Shown: positions 16,077 through 24,254 of the stretch, one piece after another
Position numbering within the stretch: position 1 is the first letter of the stretch
Layout of the letters: the number at the start of each line of letters is the position of its first letter
NCBI RefSeq assembly: GCF_016887565.1
Contig: NZ_CP069396.1
Span: 186,001 to 250,000, forward strand
Direction: 5' to 3'
Length of the DNA stretch: 64,000 bases
DNA from: Archangium violaceum
GTDB taxonomy: Bacteria; Myxococcota; Myxococcia; Myxococcales; Myxococcaceae
The notes under the pieces: model-generated
Seen by the model: only the letters and a program-made list of their open reading frames with translations
Database searches by the model: none
Told to the model about the DNA's origin: nothing
Translations under genes and position numbers: made by a program

Positions 16077-16553
16077 GTGGTAAGGGCCATCGTCGAGGCG
16101 AACTGGCCAGAGCTCGAGACGCTCACGCTCTGGTTCGGTTCCGCGAAATCCGGAGCCGAGGTGGACGCGCGCGAGCTGGCTCCGCTCTTCTCCGGTGAGC
16201 GCTTCCCGAAGCTGAAGCACCTTCGGCTCCAGGCCTGCGAGTTCGCCGACGAAGCCGTCGGCCTGCTCCTGGAAGCACCGCTGCTGTCGCGCCTGGAGAG
16301 CGTGGATCTCTCCTACGGGCTGCTCGGCGATGCGGGCGCGGACGCGCTGCTCCACGCGGCGCCGAAACTCGGCCAGTTGCGGAAGCTGACCCTCGTGGAG
16401 ACGGCGGTGGGAGCCACGGCACGAGAGCTGCTCCGCGCCGTCGGCCCCCAGGTGAAGGTCGAGAACAGCGGGTATGGCCCGAACGACTCGGTGGACCACT
16501 TCGTCCCGAGCGCCGCGGGGGATGGGTTCGTCCACGTCCTCCACGTCGGCTGA
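16077..16553 (+). pseudogene. 5'-truncated leucine-rich-repeat protein (STM4015-like)
   Basis: The 158-residue frame reads as the last LRR units of a larger protein: LETLTLWFG, FPKLKHLRLQACEFADEAVGLL, LSRLESVDLSYGLLGDAGADALL, LGQLRKLTLVETAVG. A GTG at 16077 is the only start, directly at the edge of the last hairpin repeat, with no ribosome site. Full-length LRR proteins of this type (STM4015 family, usually over 300 residues) carry an N-terminal part missing here. The repeat insertion or a deletion probably removed the 5' end. Confidence 0.55.
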
Positions 16554-16688
16554 GGCGGCAGTTGCGCGTGGACCAGCAGCAGCGGCTCGTCCCCTGGACT
16601 CGACGTCACCGGGTAGCGGTTACGTGGCGCTCCCGGCGCGGCAATCAGGTCCCGGGCGCCCATCCACTTCTCCGAAATCCAGACGCGG

Positions 16689-17351
16689 CTAGCGCGCGCT
16701 GCCCGCCGGGGCCCCGAGGCGCTGCTCATAGGCCTCCAGCGTCCGCCGCCAGGCGGGCCGTGCCTCACAGCGCTCGCGGTAGGCGGAGACCCGGGGGAAG
16801 CCGTCGAGCACGCCCGCGTTGCGCACCTCGCGCAGCACCGTGGTCATCAGGATGTCCGCCACGGTGAACGCCTCGCCGGTGAGATACGGACGCTCCCGAA
16901 GCCAGTCCTCGAGCGCTGTCAGCGCGCGCCCGGCCCACTGCACCAGCTCGGGACGCCGCTGCGCGCCGGTGGGATCGGCGGCGCCGAGCAGATCGATCAT
17001 CACGATCTGGAACAGCGGGGGCTCCAGGGTGTTGAGCGCGGCGAAGCACCAGCGCGTCACCTGGGCGCGGCCTTGGAGATCCGCGGGTATCAATCTGCCC
17101 GTCTTCTCCGCCAGGTACAGCAGGATCGCGCCCGTCTCGGTGAGCACGAAGCCGTCGTCCTCGAGTACCGGCACCTGGGAGAAGGGGTTCAGCCGCTGGT
17201 ACTCCTCGCTCCTGAGTTCCCCCGCGGGATGATCCAGGCCGTGCACCCGGTAGGGCACGCCCAGCTCCTCGAGTGTCCACAGGACGCGCAAATCGCGCGT
17301 GAGACCCACTACCTTCGAGTTGACGCGGCCGAAGCCGTAGAGCGTGAGCAT
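16689..17351 (-). CDS. Glutathione S-transferase family protein
   Basis: A 220-residue GST: N-terminal thioredoxin-like domain with RVLWTLEELGVPYRVHGLD, the cis-Pro loop FSQVPVLEDDGFVLTETGAILLYLAEK (glutathione-binding Glu-Thr), and an all-alpha C-terminal domain with the N-capping motif YLTGEAFTVADILMTTVL. Cytosolic; expected to conjugate or reduce electrophiles with glutathione. The ATG at 17351 begins LTLYGF, the usual first strand. It is followed (convergently) by the truncated LRR gene and preceded by grpB-like on the same strand, 84 bases apart. Confidence 0.88.
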   Translation of the reverse strand: MLTLYGFGRVNSKVVGLTRDLRVLWTLEELGVPYRVHGLDHPAGELRSEEYQRLNPFSQVPVLEDDGFVLTETGAILLYLAEKTGRLIPADLQGRAQVTRWCFAALNTLEPPLFQIVMIDLLGAADPTGAQRRPELVQWAGRALTALEDWLRERPYLTGEAFTVADILMTTVLREVRNAGVLDGFPRVSAYRERCEARPAWRRTLEAYEQRLGAPAGSAR

Positions 17352-17435
17352 TCCAGCATTGTTGATGCCGTGCCCGCCCGCTGTCGAGGAGGACGACGAT
17401 GCTCACCGGCTCATGCTAGCGGCGACGACGGCTGG

Positions 17436-18038
17436 TCAGTCGATGAGCCCGTGCGCCCGGAACATCCGCTCGAGGATGTCGCGGATCACCGGCTGCTTGC
17501 GCTGGTTGTAGTCCATCACCACGCCGCCCTCCGCGTTGATCTGCTCGGCCGACGCGAACTTCGCCGCGGCGTACAGCTCGCGGTCCTCCGGATGCGCGAT
17601 GAGCCAGTCCCGCAGCATCCGGTGCCGGATGGCCTCGGGGCAGTCGGGGCTCCAGATGTGGATGTTCGCGGGCGGCGAGTCACTGCGGGCGAACCGGTGC
17701 TCGTGGAAGACCGGCTCGCGGAACAGCACCGGGAAGCCCGCCGCCTCGAGCGCCGGGCGGTAGGCGTCCTCGTCTCGCGAGTCGGGAACCGTGAGGTCGA
17801 TGTCGATGATCGGCTTCGCCGGCAGGCCGGGAACGGAGGTGGAGCCGACGTGCTCGATCGAGAGCGCCACCTCGCCGAGGGCGGCGCGGAGCCGTGCGGC
17901 GAGCTCGGCGAAGGCAGCCGGCCATGATGGGTCGTACGGCACCACCTCGATGTGCTCGCTCTTCGGAGGGGGAACGATGTACTCGACGCCGTTCGGGTCG
18001 TACTCGTGGTTGCGGACGATCTCCGCTGCGCTGGCCAT
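17436..18038 (-). CDS. GrpB-family (UPF0157) protein
   Basis: A 200-residue GrpB/UPF0157 protein, a nucleotidyltransferase-superfamily fold of unknown substrate. Typical motifs are [20 protein letters not shown], the active-site-like [28 protein letters not shown] (HxGSTxxxG...DxD), and a late [35 protein letters not shown] 30-residue N-terminal extension ([13 protein letters not shown]) precedes the core. The perfect palindrome at 18063-18080 lies just upstream of the start. Confidence 0.88.
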   Translation of the reverse strand: MASAAEIVRNHEYDPNGVEYIVPPPKSEHIEVVPYDPSWPAAFAELAARLRAALGEVALSIEHVGSTSVPGLPAKPIIDIDLTVPDSRDEDAYRPALEAAGFPVLFREPVFHEHRFARSDSPPANIHIWSPDCPEAIRHRMLRDWLIAHPEDRELYAAAKFASAEQINAEGGVVMDYNQRKQPVIRDILERMFRAHGLID

Positions 18039-18062
18039 GGCGACCGAGTGTAGTGAGCGACT

Positions 18063-18080
18063 GCGTCTTCAAGAAGACGC
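18063..18080. promoter_or_regulatory. Palindrome upstream of grpB-like gene
   Basis: GCGTCTTC-AA-GAAGACGC, a perfect 8-base-arm inverted repeat, 25-42 bases upstream of the grpB-like start codon on the minus strand. It may be an operator or a leader hairpin. Confidence 0.35.
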
Positions 18081-18265
18081 GGCTTTCGAGCGGTACGCGG
18101 TCGCCGGCAGCACGGCAACCAGCGCCGCGAGGGGGGGCCACGGCCGAGCCCTCGCGGGGCACCTTCGTGTCCGCCACCCGCCGGTGAAGACACCCAGGGG
18201 CTTCGGGAGCGCTCGGCGGCAGCGCATGCCGGGCAAGGCAGCCTTCCCGCTCGAGACGCCGGAGG

Positions 18266-18802
18266 TCAACCCACGCGGGGGAAGTCCACCTCCGTGGCGG
18301 CCACGACGTTGAGGTAGTTGGTGAGGACGTTCTGGGCGACGGCCGCCACCACCTCCACCAACTCCGCGTCCGTCAGCCCGGCCCGGCGCGCCTGGGCCAG
18401 CTGCGGGCCCACGTCCGCGCCGCGCGTGCGGGCGATGGCCAGCGCGAGGTCGAGGATGGCCTTTTCACGGGGGTCCGTCGACTGGCCCTTCCTGAAGCCG
18501 CTTGCCTCGTCGGGGCTGACACCGTGCCCCCTGGCGAGCGCCGTGTGCGCCGAGAGGCAGTAGGTGCAACGGTTGAGCTCGGCCACGGCAATGGCGATGG
18601 CCTCCTGGGTACGCGGCGACAGGGCCGCCTTGCCCATGGCGGTGAAGTAGCCCGCCACCGCCTCCAGCGCCGCGGGTGAGTGGGCGAAGGTGGCGAACAT
18701 CTTCGGCACGCCGCCGAACTTCGCCTTCAGTGCGGCGAGGGTGGGCTCGGAGGCGACAGGGGTGTTGGAGGAGTCGACGGGGTGGATGGTGGGGGTGTTC
18801 AT
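18266..18802 (-). CDS. AhpD-like carboxymuconolactone decarboxylase family protein
   Basis: A 178-residue all-helical protein of the CMD/AhpD superfamily, with the redox-active CxxC and following His (Cys79-Thr-Tyr-Cys82-x3-His86) in ELNRCTYCLSAHTALARGHGVS. Such proteins act as peroxidases or disulfide reductants. The ATG at 18802 has GAGG six bases upstream; an ATG 12 bases earlier is weaker. It lies downstream of, and may be co-transcribed with, the periplasmic protein gene whose promoter carries the MarR-site-like repeats, giving a plausible stress regulon. Confidence 0.85.
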   Translation of the reverse strand: MNTPTIHPVDSSNTPVASEPTLAALKAKFGGVPKMFATFAHSPAALEAVAGYFTAMGKAALSPRTQEAIAIAVAELNRCTYCLSAHTALARGHGVSPDEASGFRKGQSTDPREKAILDLALAIARTRGADVGPQLAQARRAGLTDAELVEVVAAVAQNVLTNYLNVVAATEVDFPRVG

Positions 18803-18922
18803 GGAGAACCTCATGGGAGGACCGCGGGTGGAGCGGGCACACGGGTGGCTGCAGCGCCGCTCCGGTCAGGAGCGGCGCACGACGGGTGCCCGGGACTGAA
18901 GGGAGAGAGGGGGCCTGCTGCG

Positions 18923-19687
18923 TCAGCGCAGCACGCGGCCGGGAAGGCTCAGGTCACCGGAGGCGACGTCGAAGGTGCCCGTGACGCACAGCAGCGGGTC
19001 GTGCAGGTTGGCGTTCACCTTGAGGGCCGCGGTGACACCGTCGTAGTTGAACTGCGCGGGGAAGGCGGCGGCCTCCTCGGGGATGCGCACCTCCACCACC
19101 TGTCCCCGCAGCGCGGGCTTGAAGCCCGGGGAGTCGATGAGGATGGGCAGGCCGGGCCACGTCTTCGGCAGCTTCGGCCTGGTGCCCTCCGGGATGTCGC
19201 GCACCTTGAGGCCGCCGGGACAGGAGGCGTCCTTCACCAGCACCACCCAATGGCTGTGCCACAGGTTGCCGTCGTTGCCCTTGTTGCCGTCCCCGTTCTC
19301 GTCTTCCAGCGGCGTGTCGTCGAAGTCCGGGTGGGCCGTCAGCACGAAGGCGAGGATGCCCTGCGCGGCGTCGAAGCCCACCGCCCCCGAGTCGATGGAG
19401 GTGGGCCAGACGTAGGAAAACACCTCGCTGCCGGCCAGTTGCCCGGTGGGCGTGGGAGTGAGCTTTCCTGCCTCCTCCCGCACCTCCTGACGGAAGAGGA
19501 TGTGGCCGCCTTCGCGCCGCACCTCGGTGCGCACCAGGTCGAAGGAGGCCGTCACCTTCGGGGAGACGGGCGAGACGAGGCCCTTGGTGGGCTTCTCACG
19601 CTTGGGCGGTGAGTGGCCCTGAGCGCCGTGGGCGAGAGCGAGCGTGGGGATGAGGAGCAGCGGAGCGAGTAGGACATGGGACTTCAT
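18923..19687 (-). CDS. Periplasmic protein of unknown function, divergent from MarR
   Basis: A 254-residue exported protein: signal peptide MKSHVLLAPLLLIPTLALAH cleaved near AHG, a Lys/Pro linker, then a beta-rich domain (VFSYVWPTSIDSGAVGFDAAQGILAFVLTAHPDFDD) with an acidic DENGDGNKGNDGN loop and two Cys late in the chain. It looks like a secreted sandwich fold; I cannot name the family. The ATG at 19687 starts the signal peptide. It is transcribed divergently from the MarR regulator, with a 92-base shared control region, so it is the likely main target of that regulator. Confidence 0.75.
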   Translation of the reverse strand: MKSHVLLAPLLLIPTLALAHGAQGHSPPKREKPTKGLVSPVSPKVTASFDLVRTEVRREGGHILFRQEVREEAGKLTPTPTGQLAGSEVFSYVWPTSIDSGAVGFDAAQGILAFVLTAHPDFDDTPLEDENGDGNKGNDGNLWHSHWVVLVKDASCPGGLKVRDIPEGTRPKLPKTWPGLPILIDSPGFKPALRGQVVEVRIPEEAAAFPAQFNYDGVTAALKVNANLHDPLLCVTGTFDVASGDLSLPGRVLR

Positions 19688-19704
19688 GGGGAGCGCCTCT
19701 ATTT

Positions 19705-19768
19705 GGTTTCGACTCGATACTAAATGCGCGTGGCGCTCCGTCTTGTCAAGGAGGTTTCGGCTCGATAC
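19705..19768. promoter_or_regulatory. Two direct repeats between MarR and its divergent gene
   Basis: GGTTTCGACTCGATAC (19705-19720) and GGTTTCGGCTCGATAC (19753-19768) repeat with one mismatch, 48 bases apart, filling the short divergent intergenic region. The position suggests operators for the adjacent MarR protein. The second copy ends ten bases before the MarR start codon, consistent with autoregulation. Confidence 0.6.
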
Positions 19769-19778
19769 CTTCATCCAC

Positions 19779-20345
19779 ATGGGAGCCGACCGCACGTACG
19801 CGCTGCTCGAGCGCATCACGACGCTGCTGCGCAACGAGGAGCGCGCCGCGGGGCTACCCCACGGGCTGCAGCCGGTGCACTTGCAGGCGCTGGGCTACCT
19901 CGCCGCGTGCAACCGCTACAGCAACACGCCCGCGGCGCTCGCCGAGTACCTGGGCCTGACAAAGGGCACGGTGTCCCAGACGCTGCTGGTACTCGAGAAC
20001 AAGGGGCTCCTCACCAAGCAGGGCAGCGCCGAGGACCGCCGCGTGGTGCACCTGCACCTGACGCGGGAGGGCCGGAGGGTGCTCGAGGACGCCGTGCCGC
20101 CGGAGCTCTTCCGGCGGGCGCTGCCCGCGCTCGGACAAGGAAGGGAGGCCCTGGAGCAGCAACTCACCCGGCTGCTGCAAACGCTCCAGTCCGCGCACGG
20201 ACAGCGCTCCTTCGGCCAGTGCGACAGCTGCCGCCACTTCCAACACGAGGGCCCAGGCCGCTTCCGCTGCGGGCTGACCGGCGAGCCCCTCTCGCGCGAG
20301 GAGGGGACGCTGCTGTGCCGCGAGCACGTGGCGGTCGGAGGCTGA
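19779..20345 (+). CDS. MarR-family regulator with C-terminal cysteine cluster
   Basis: A 188-residue winged-helix MarR protein: LQALGYLAACNRYSNTPAAL, recognition helix LGLTKGTVSQTLLVLENKGL and wing KQGSAEDRRVVHLHLTREG. After the dimerisation helices it carries an extra tail with Cys148-x2-Cys151, His153, Cys164, Cys180 and His183 (QCDSCRHF...FRCGLTGE...LCREH). This is a plausible zinc or Fe-S site not found in classical MarR. The ATG at 19779 has no nearby ribosome site (AAGGAG lies about 25 bases upstream), so translation may be weak or leaderless. It probably controls the divergent periplasmic gene and the AhpD-like gene through the two repeats. Confidence 0.82.
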   Translation: MGADRTYALLERITTLLRNEERAAGLPHGLQPVHLQALGYLAACNRYSNTPAALAEYLGLTKGTVSQTLLVLENKGLLTKQGSAEDRRVVHLHLTREGRRVLEDAVPPELFRRALPALGQGREALEQQLTRLLQTLQSAHGQRSFGQCDSCRHFQHEGPGRFRCGLTGEPLSREEGTLLCREHVAVGG

Positions 20346-20477
20346 GGCGCGGGACTCCGCTCCTCGGGGCTCGGGGCCACGGGGCCGGCGTCTGGGGAGA
20401 AGCGGCGAGCGGCGTCTGGTGCCTCTGACGCGTGCTCTCTAGTCTCCGAGGCCGCTGGAGCACCAGGGGGGCACATC

Positions 20478-20620
20478 ATGAAGCGGTTGCAGGACAAGGT
20501 CGCGGTCATCACCGGCGGCGGCAGTGGCATCGGAGCGGCGACGGCCGTGCTCTTCGTCCAGGAGGGCGCCCGGGTGGTGGTGGTGGGCCGGAACGAGGAG
20601 AAGCTCCGCAAGACGGCCCG
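20478..20620 (+). pseudogene. N-terminal fragment of an SDR dehydrogenase
   Basis: A good ribosome site (GGGGG) and ATG start 47 residues of a classical SDR: KVAVITGGGSGIGAATAVLF followed by VQEGARVVVVGRNEEKLRKTA. Homology stops abruptly at about 20618, and the frame continues only into unrelated sequence to a TAG at 20693. NNAG and YxxxK are absent. This is a truncated gene whose 3' part was lost when the neighbouring region was joined. Confidence 0.7.
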
Positions 20621-20638
20621 GTTACGTGGCCGGCTGTG

Positions 20639-21415
20639 TCACCGCTCCAGCGACTGGGGTACCGGTTGTTTGGCGCTGAAGGCGGGCACGTAGCACTTGC
20701 CCTGGTATTCGTAGAGCTCATCCGGGCACGGGGCTTTGAGTTCGTGAGGCATCCAGCAGGCGCCGATGAGCTCGACCTCGCTGTAGCGCTTGCAGGGAGG
20801 ACGCTTCTGCCCCTTGAAGGGCTCACTCGGTAGCGGACGGGCGAGCACGGGTTCTCCGCCATCCGTGGTGTCCGTGAGAAAGCCGCTGGAGAATGGGTCC
20901 GAAGTCCCGCCCGCCGTGAATTCCTCCATCTCGGGAGTCGACGGTGGTGGGGTTGGATGACCCATCGGACGGTTTCCCATACCCAACCAGAGACCTCCGC
21001 CCAGCGCGAGCACGGCGAGTCCCGCGGCCGCGAGTGCTTTCAGTGAAGGGCGACCCAGCCACCGGCCCATCGGCTCGCGGGTGAGGTGCGCGCGCGTTCT
21101 GGCGTTGCTCCCCACGGCGTCGAGCCCCGAGAGGAGCAGGGTCAGCAGGTGGGCCAACTCCGCCAGCGTGCCCGAGGCCGGCGCCTGCTCCATCTCCAGC
21201 GCGAAGAAAGGGGGGTGGGTCTGGAAGGAGACGCGCACCTGCCAGTTCTTCTTGGGGGACCGCCGTGGCCCGGGCATCATCACCAGGGCCGAGGTGCCCG
21301 TCTCGACGTTGCGCGCCTCGTGGATGTGGCCCAGCTCCGCCGCCGCGTGCTTGCACCGTCTTCCGAGCTGGAACGGGCCCAACCTCCTGCCCTGCTGCTT
21401 CTTCGTGGTTGTCAT
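20639..21415 (-). CDS. Membrane protein related to C-termini of myxobacterial Ser/Thr kinases
   Basis: A 258-residue protein. The N-terminal soluble domain (LGRRCKHAAAELGHIHEARNVETGTSALVMMPG, then WQVRVSFQ...PFFALEMEQAP) is followed by one transmembrane segment (ALAAAGLAVLALGGGLWLG), a Pro/Ser/Asp linker and a Cys-containing end (VELIGACWMPHELKAPCPDE, YEYQGKCYVPAFSA). The GACW...PCP..LYEYQGKCYVP ending is familiar from extracellular tails of myxobacterial protein kinases, but no kinase domain is present. The ATG at 21415 has GAGAGGA upstream. Role unknown; perhaps an accessory sensor. Confidence 0.7.
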   Translation of the reverse strand: MTTTKKQQGRRLGPFQLGRRCKHAAAELGHIHEARNVETGTSALVMMPGPRRSPKKNWQVRVSFQTHPPFFALEMEQAPASGTLAELAHLLTLLLSGLDAVGSNARTRAHLTREPMGRWLGRPSLKALAAAGLAVLALGGGLWLGMGNRPMGHPTPPPSTPEMEEFTAGGTSDPFSSGFLTDTTDGGEPVLARPLPSEPFKGQKRPPCKRYSEVELIGACWMPHELKAPCPDELYEYQGKCYVPAFSAKQPVPQSLER

Positions 21416-21612
21416 GCGCTGTCCTCTCCCGTGCTTGCCGGCCACGCCCGAGTGGCGTCGGCGGAAGCCCGGTGCGCTCGCTTCATACCACGGCCGGAGT
21501 CCCTTCCCGTTGGAGAACTCAAGAGGTCATGTCTCGGTTGCTCCTGGAGGAATCCACATGAGCCCTGCAGTGGATGGATCAAATGTGGGAGAGGCGTGGT
21601 GCAGAGACCGTG

Positions 21613-22020
21613 TCAGCGGCTCTCGCGCAGGACTCCGCCCCACTCCACGACCGAGAACCCCCTCGCGCGCGGGCACCGCCTCCGGCAGCACGGGGGCTTG
21701 GAGTTCGGGGCACTCCTCCACGGGAGTCGCGTCCATGAGGATGCGAATCATCCACGTGGGAGTCGGTGACACCCGCACCGGAGCCAGCATGTCCACCACC
21801 TCGCGCGGGTGGAACCCGATGACGTTGAAGGCCGCTCCCTCCATGCGTGGCACCCACGCGGCGAGGAAGTCCTCCGTCTCATGTGCCTGCAGACCCAGGC
21901 GCGGCAGCACCTCGCGGAAGTACTCGCTCGTCCGCGAGCCGGGGAGGCACACGCCCTCGGCCGGAGGGAAGCGCATCGACGTCCCCTCCCAGAACAGGTG
22001 CGGGAGGGGTGTTACCCCAA
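21613..22020 (-). pseudogene. Frameshifted C-terminal fragment of a myxobacterial protein
   Basis: The frame reads HLFWEGTSMRFPPAEGVCLP, then REVLPRLGLQAHETEDFLAAWVP, FNVIGFHPREVVD and ILMDATPVEECPELQ, a domain I recall as the C-terminus of larger myxobacterial proteins. A run of five C (21658-21662) shifts the frame: with one base fewer it would end in FSVVEWGGVLRESR and stop at 21613. The N-terminus is missing. An ATG at 21976 with GGAGGGG upstream could still drive a short product, but the shift makes a pseudogene (or sequencing error) likelier. Confidence 0.55.
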
Positions 22021-22050
22021 GCACCCCTGGCCGGATGAGCCGCTCTCCGC

Positions 22051-23031
22051 TCACCCCCGGCGGTGGTCGCGCCGGTACGCTCCGGGCGCAATCCCTCCCC
22101 AGCGCTTGAAGGCCCGGTTGAACGAGGCCTCGCTCTGATAGCCGATGGTCTCCGCGACCTCGCTCAGGGGCAGCTCGCTCTCGCGCAGGAACTGGGCGGC
22201 CTTCGTCATCCGCCACTTCGCGAGGTACTCCAACGGCGGCTCTCCCACGAGCTCGCTGAAGCGCGCGGCGAAGCCGGAGCGTGAGAGGGCCACGGCCGTC
22301 GCGAGACTCTCGACGGTCCAGGGCTCGGAAGGCCGCTCGTGGATGAGCGAGAGCGCCTTGCGAATCTGAGGATCCGCGAGCGCGCACAGCCCGTGCTCCT
22401 GGCACTGGCTTCCCGCGATGTGCGCCCGCAGGGCCTGCACGAGCAGGATGTCCGCGAGCCGGCTCATGATGACGGTCGCCCCCGGGCTGCTCGAGGCGCT
22501 CTCCGCGATGAGCAGCTGCACCGTCGACGCCAGCGTGGGGGAGGTCTTGGGGTCGTCCGCGGTGAAGTGGATGACGCGCGGAAGCCCCTCGAACAACGGC
22601 GTGCGCGGCACGGCGCCGAGCCGGAAGGAGCCCGCGACCAGCGCCGTCCGGGCTCCGTCTCCTCCGAGCCGGATGGTCCCCACCCCCCGGGCCCGCTGGC
22701 ACTCGCCCTTTCCGAGCTCGTGCAGCGGACTTCCTTCCGCGTCGCGGAGCGTGTGCCCTGCGCCGTGCGGAAGCAGCGCCAGGTCTCCGGCAGACAGCGT
22801 GATGGCTCCCTCGACGCCCTCCACCTCCAGGCGGGCTCCCCCGCGAGCGATGACCACGATGTGCGCGCCAGGGCTCCCGGGGAACTGGATTCCCCAGGGT
22901 GCATACAGCTCGAAGCGGCCATACATGTGGGTCGCCAGGCGCATCGTGTCCAGCACATCCGCCAGGACGTCCGTTACCGGCTCGTCCAGGGCGTCTGGAC
23001 GCTCGGCTAATTTTTTTGGACTGGATGCCAT
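22051..23031 (-). CDS. AraC-family regulator with cupin sensor domain
   Basis: A 326-residue regulator: N-terminal cupin domain (FELYAPWGIQFPGSPGAHIV...LSAGDLALLPHGAGHTL...GECQRARGVGTIRLGGDGARTALVAGSF) and C-terminal double helix-turn-helix (VESLATAVALSRSGFAARFSELVGEPPLEYLAKWRMTKAAQFL...VAETIGYQSEASFNRAFKRWGG). It is divergent from the old-yellow-enzyme gene across 71 bases and is its likely regulator. The ATG at 23031 begins MASSPKKL; an earlier ATG at 23085 would run into the neighbour's promoter. Part of its cupin-coding sequence is duplicated in decayed form at 15877-16036. Confidence 0.9.
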   Translation of the reverse strand: MASSPKKLAERPDALDEPVTDVLADVLDTMRLATHMYGRFELYAPWGIQFPGSPGAHIVVIARGGARLEVEGVEGAITLSAGDLALLPHGAGHTLRDAEGSPLHELGKGECQRARGVGTIRLGGDGARTALVAGSFRLGAVPRTPLFEGLPRVIHFTADDPKTSPTLASTVQLLIAESASSSPGATVIMSRLADILLVQALRAHIAGSQCQEHGLCALADPQIRKALSLIHERPSEPWTVESLATAVALSRSGFAARFSELVGEPPLEYLAKWRMTKAAQFLRESELPLSEVAETIGYQSEASFNRAFKRWGGIAPGAYRRDHRRG

Positions 23032-23102
23032 GGCACGTCCATAGCGGCCCCGGCATTTTCTGTCCACGCAAGCCGCTTTCCCCACCTCGCCGAGGAAGAG
23101 CC

Positions 23103-24191
23103 ATGTCCAACCACTCGAATCTCCTGTCCCCCTTCCGACTGGGCCGTCTCGAGCTGAAGAACCGCACGGTGATGGCGCCGATGACGCGCAGCCGGGCGCT
23201 CGTCGACGGCAACGTGCCCAACCCCCTGGCGGTGACCTATTACGTGCAGCGCGCCTCGGCGGGGCTCCTCATCACCGAGGCCACCCAGGTCAGCCTCCAG
23301 GGCGTGGGCTACATCCGCACGCCTGGCATGCACTCGCCCGAGCAGGTGGCGGGCTGGAAGAAGGTGACGGACGCCGTCCACGCGGCGGGCGGGGTCATCT
23401 ACGCCCAGCTGTGGCACGTCGGGCGTATGTCGCACCCGGACTTCCATGACGGCCAGCTGCCCGTGGCGCCCTCGGCGATCCCCGCCGATGGGGAGGTCTT
23501 CACGTTCAAGGGCAAGACGCGCATGGTGACGCCGCGAGCGCTCGAGACCGCGGAGATTCCCGGCATCGTCGAGCAGTTCCGCCGCGCGGCCGAGAACGCC
23601 AGGGAGGCGGGCTTCGATGGCGTGGAGCTGCACGGCAGCAACGGCTACCTGCTCGACCAGTTCCTGCGGGATGGCTCCAACCAGCGCACGGATGCCTACG
23701 GCGGCAGCATCGAGAACCGGGCGCGCTTCCCGCTGGAGGTGGCCCGGGCGGTGGTGGGCGTCTGGGGCGCGGAGCGGGTGGGCTACCGGCTCTCGCCGCA
23801 GCCGTTCCCCTACGGTGGCATGACGGACTCCAACCCGGTCGAGACGTTCACCTACATGGCTCGCGAGCTGAACCGGTTGAAGCTCGGCTACCTGCACGTG
23901 ACGGAGGCCGTGTCGGGCAAGTCGGTGCCGAGCCCCGAGCAGCGCATCTCCCCGTTGCTGCGCAAGGCCTTCCAGGGCGCCTTCATCGTCAACGGCGGCT
24001 ACGACGCGCGGACCGGTGAGGCGGCCATCGCAAGCGGAGAGGCCGACCTCGTGTCCTACGGCGTGCCGTTCATCGCCAATCCGGACCTGCCGGAGCGCTT
24101 CCGGCACGAGGCTCCGCTCGCTCAGCCCGACTTCGCCACCTTCTTCAGCGGCGAGGAGAAGGGCTACACGGACTACCCGGCGCTGCGCTGA
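23103..24191 (+). CDS. Old yellow enzyme-type alkene reductase (NemA-like)
   Basis: A 362-residue FMN-dependent ene reductase of the old yellow enzyme family. Visible hallmarks are LLSPFRLGRLELKNRTVMAPMTRSRA, the active-site GVIYAQLWHVGRMSHPDF, the His/Asn pair in ELHGSNGYLLDQFLRDGSNQRTDAYGGS, RLSPQPFP, and VNGGYDARTGE for phosphate binding. It reduces alpha,beta-unsaturated carbonyls or nitro compounds with NADPH in the cytoplasm. GAGGAAGAG precedes the ATG. Divergence from the AraC regulator suggests induction by an electrophile. Confidence 0.93.
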   Translation: MSNHSNLLSPFRLGRLELKNRTVMAPMTRSRALVDGNVPNPLAVTYYVQRASAGLLITEATQVSLQGVGYIRTPGMHSPEQVAGWKKVTDAVHAAGGVIYAQLWHVGRMSHPDFHDGQLPVAPSAIPADGEVFTFKGKTRMVTPRALETAEIPGIVEQFRRAAENAREAGFDGVELHGSNGYLLDQFLRDGSNQRTDAYGGSIENRARFPLEVARAVVGVWGAERVGYRLSPQPFPYGGMTDSNPVETFTYMARELNRLKLGYLHVTEAVSGKSVPSPEQRISPLLRKAFQGAFIVNGGYDARTGEAAIASGEADLVSYGVPFIANPDLPERFRHEAPLAQPDFATFFSGEEKGYTDYPALR

Positions 24192-24204
24192 CCCGACGGG
24201 AGGT

Positions 24205-24232
24205 GGCGAGCGGAACGTCGGAACCGCTCGCC
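24205..24232. terminator. Hairpin between convergent genes
   Basis: GGCGAGCGG (24205-24213), ten-base loop, CCGCTCGCC (24224-24232): a perfect 9-base stem between the alkene reductase and the convergent carboxylesterase. It probably terminates both directions, though no T-run follows. Confidence 0.55.
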
Positions 24233-24254
24233 TCGCCATGAGGCACCCGGTGCG

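Noticed and set aside
16554-16688. Possible remnant on the minus strand between the LRR fragment and the GST gene
   Set aside because: Reading frames there are short and without family resemblance.
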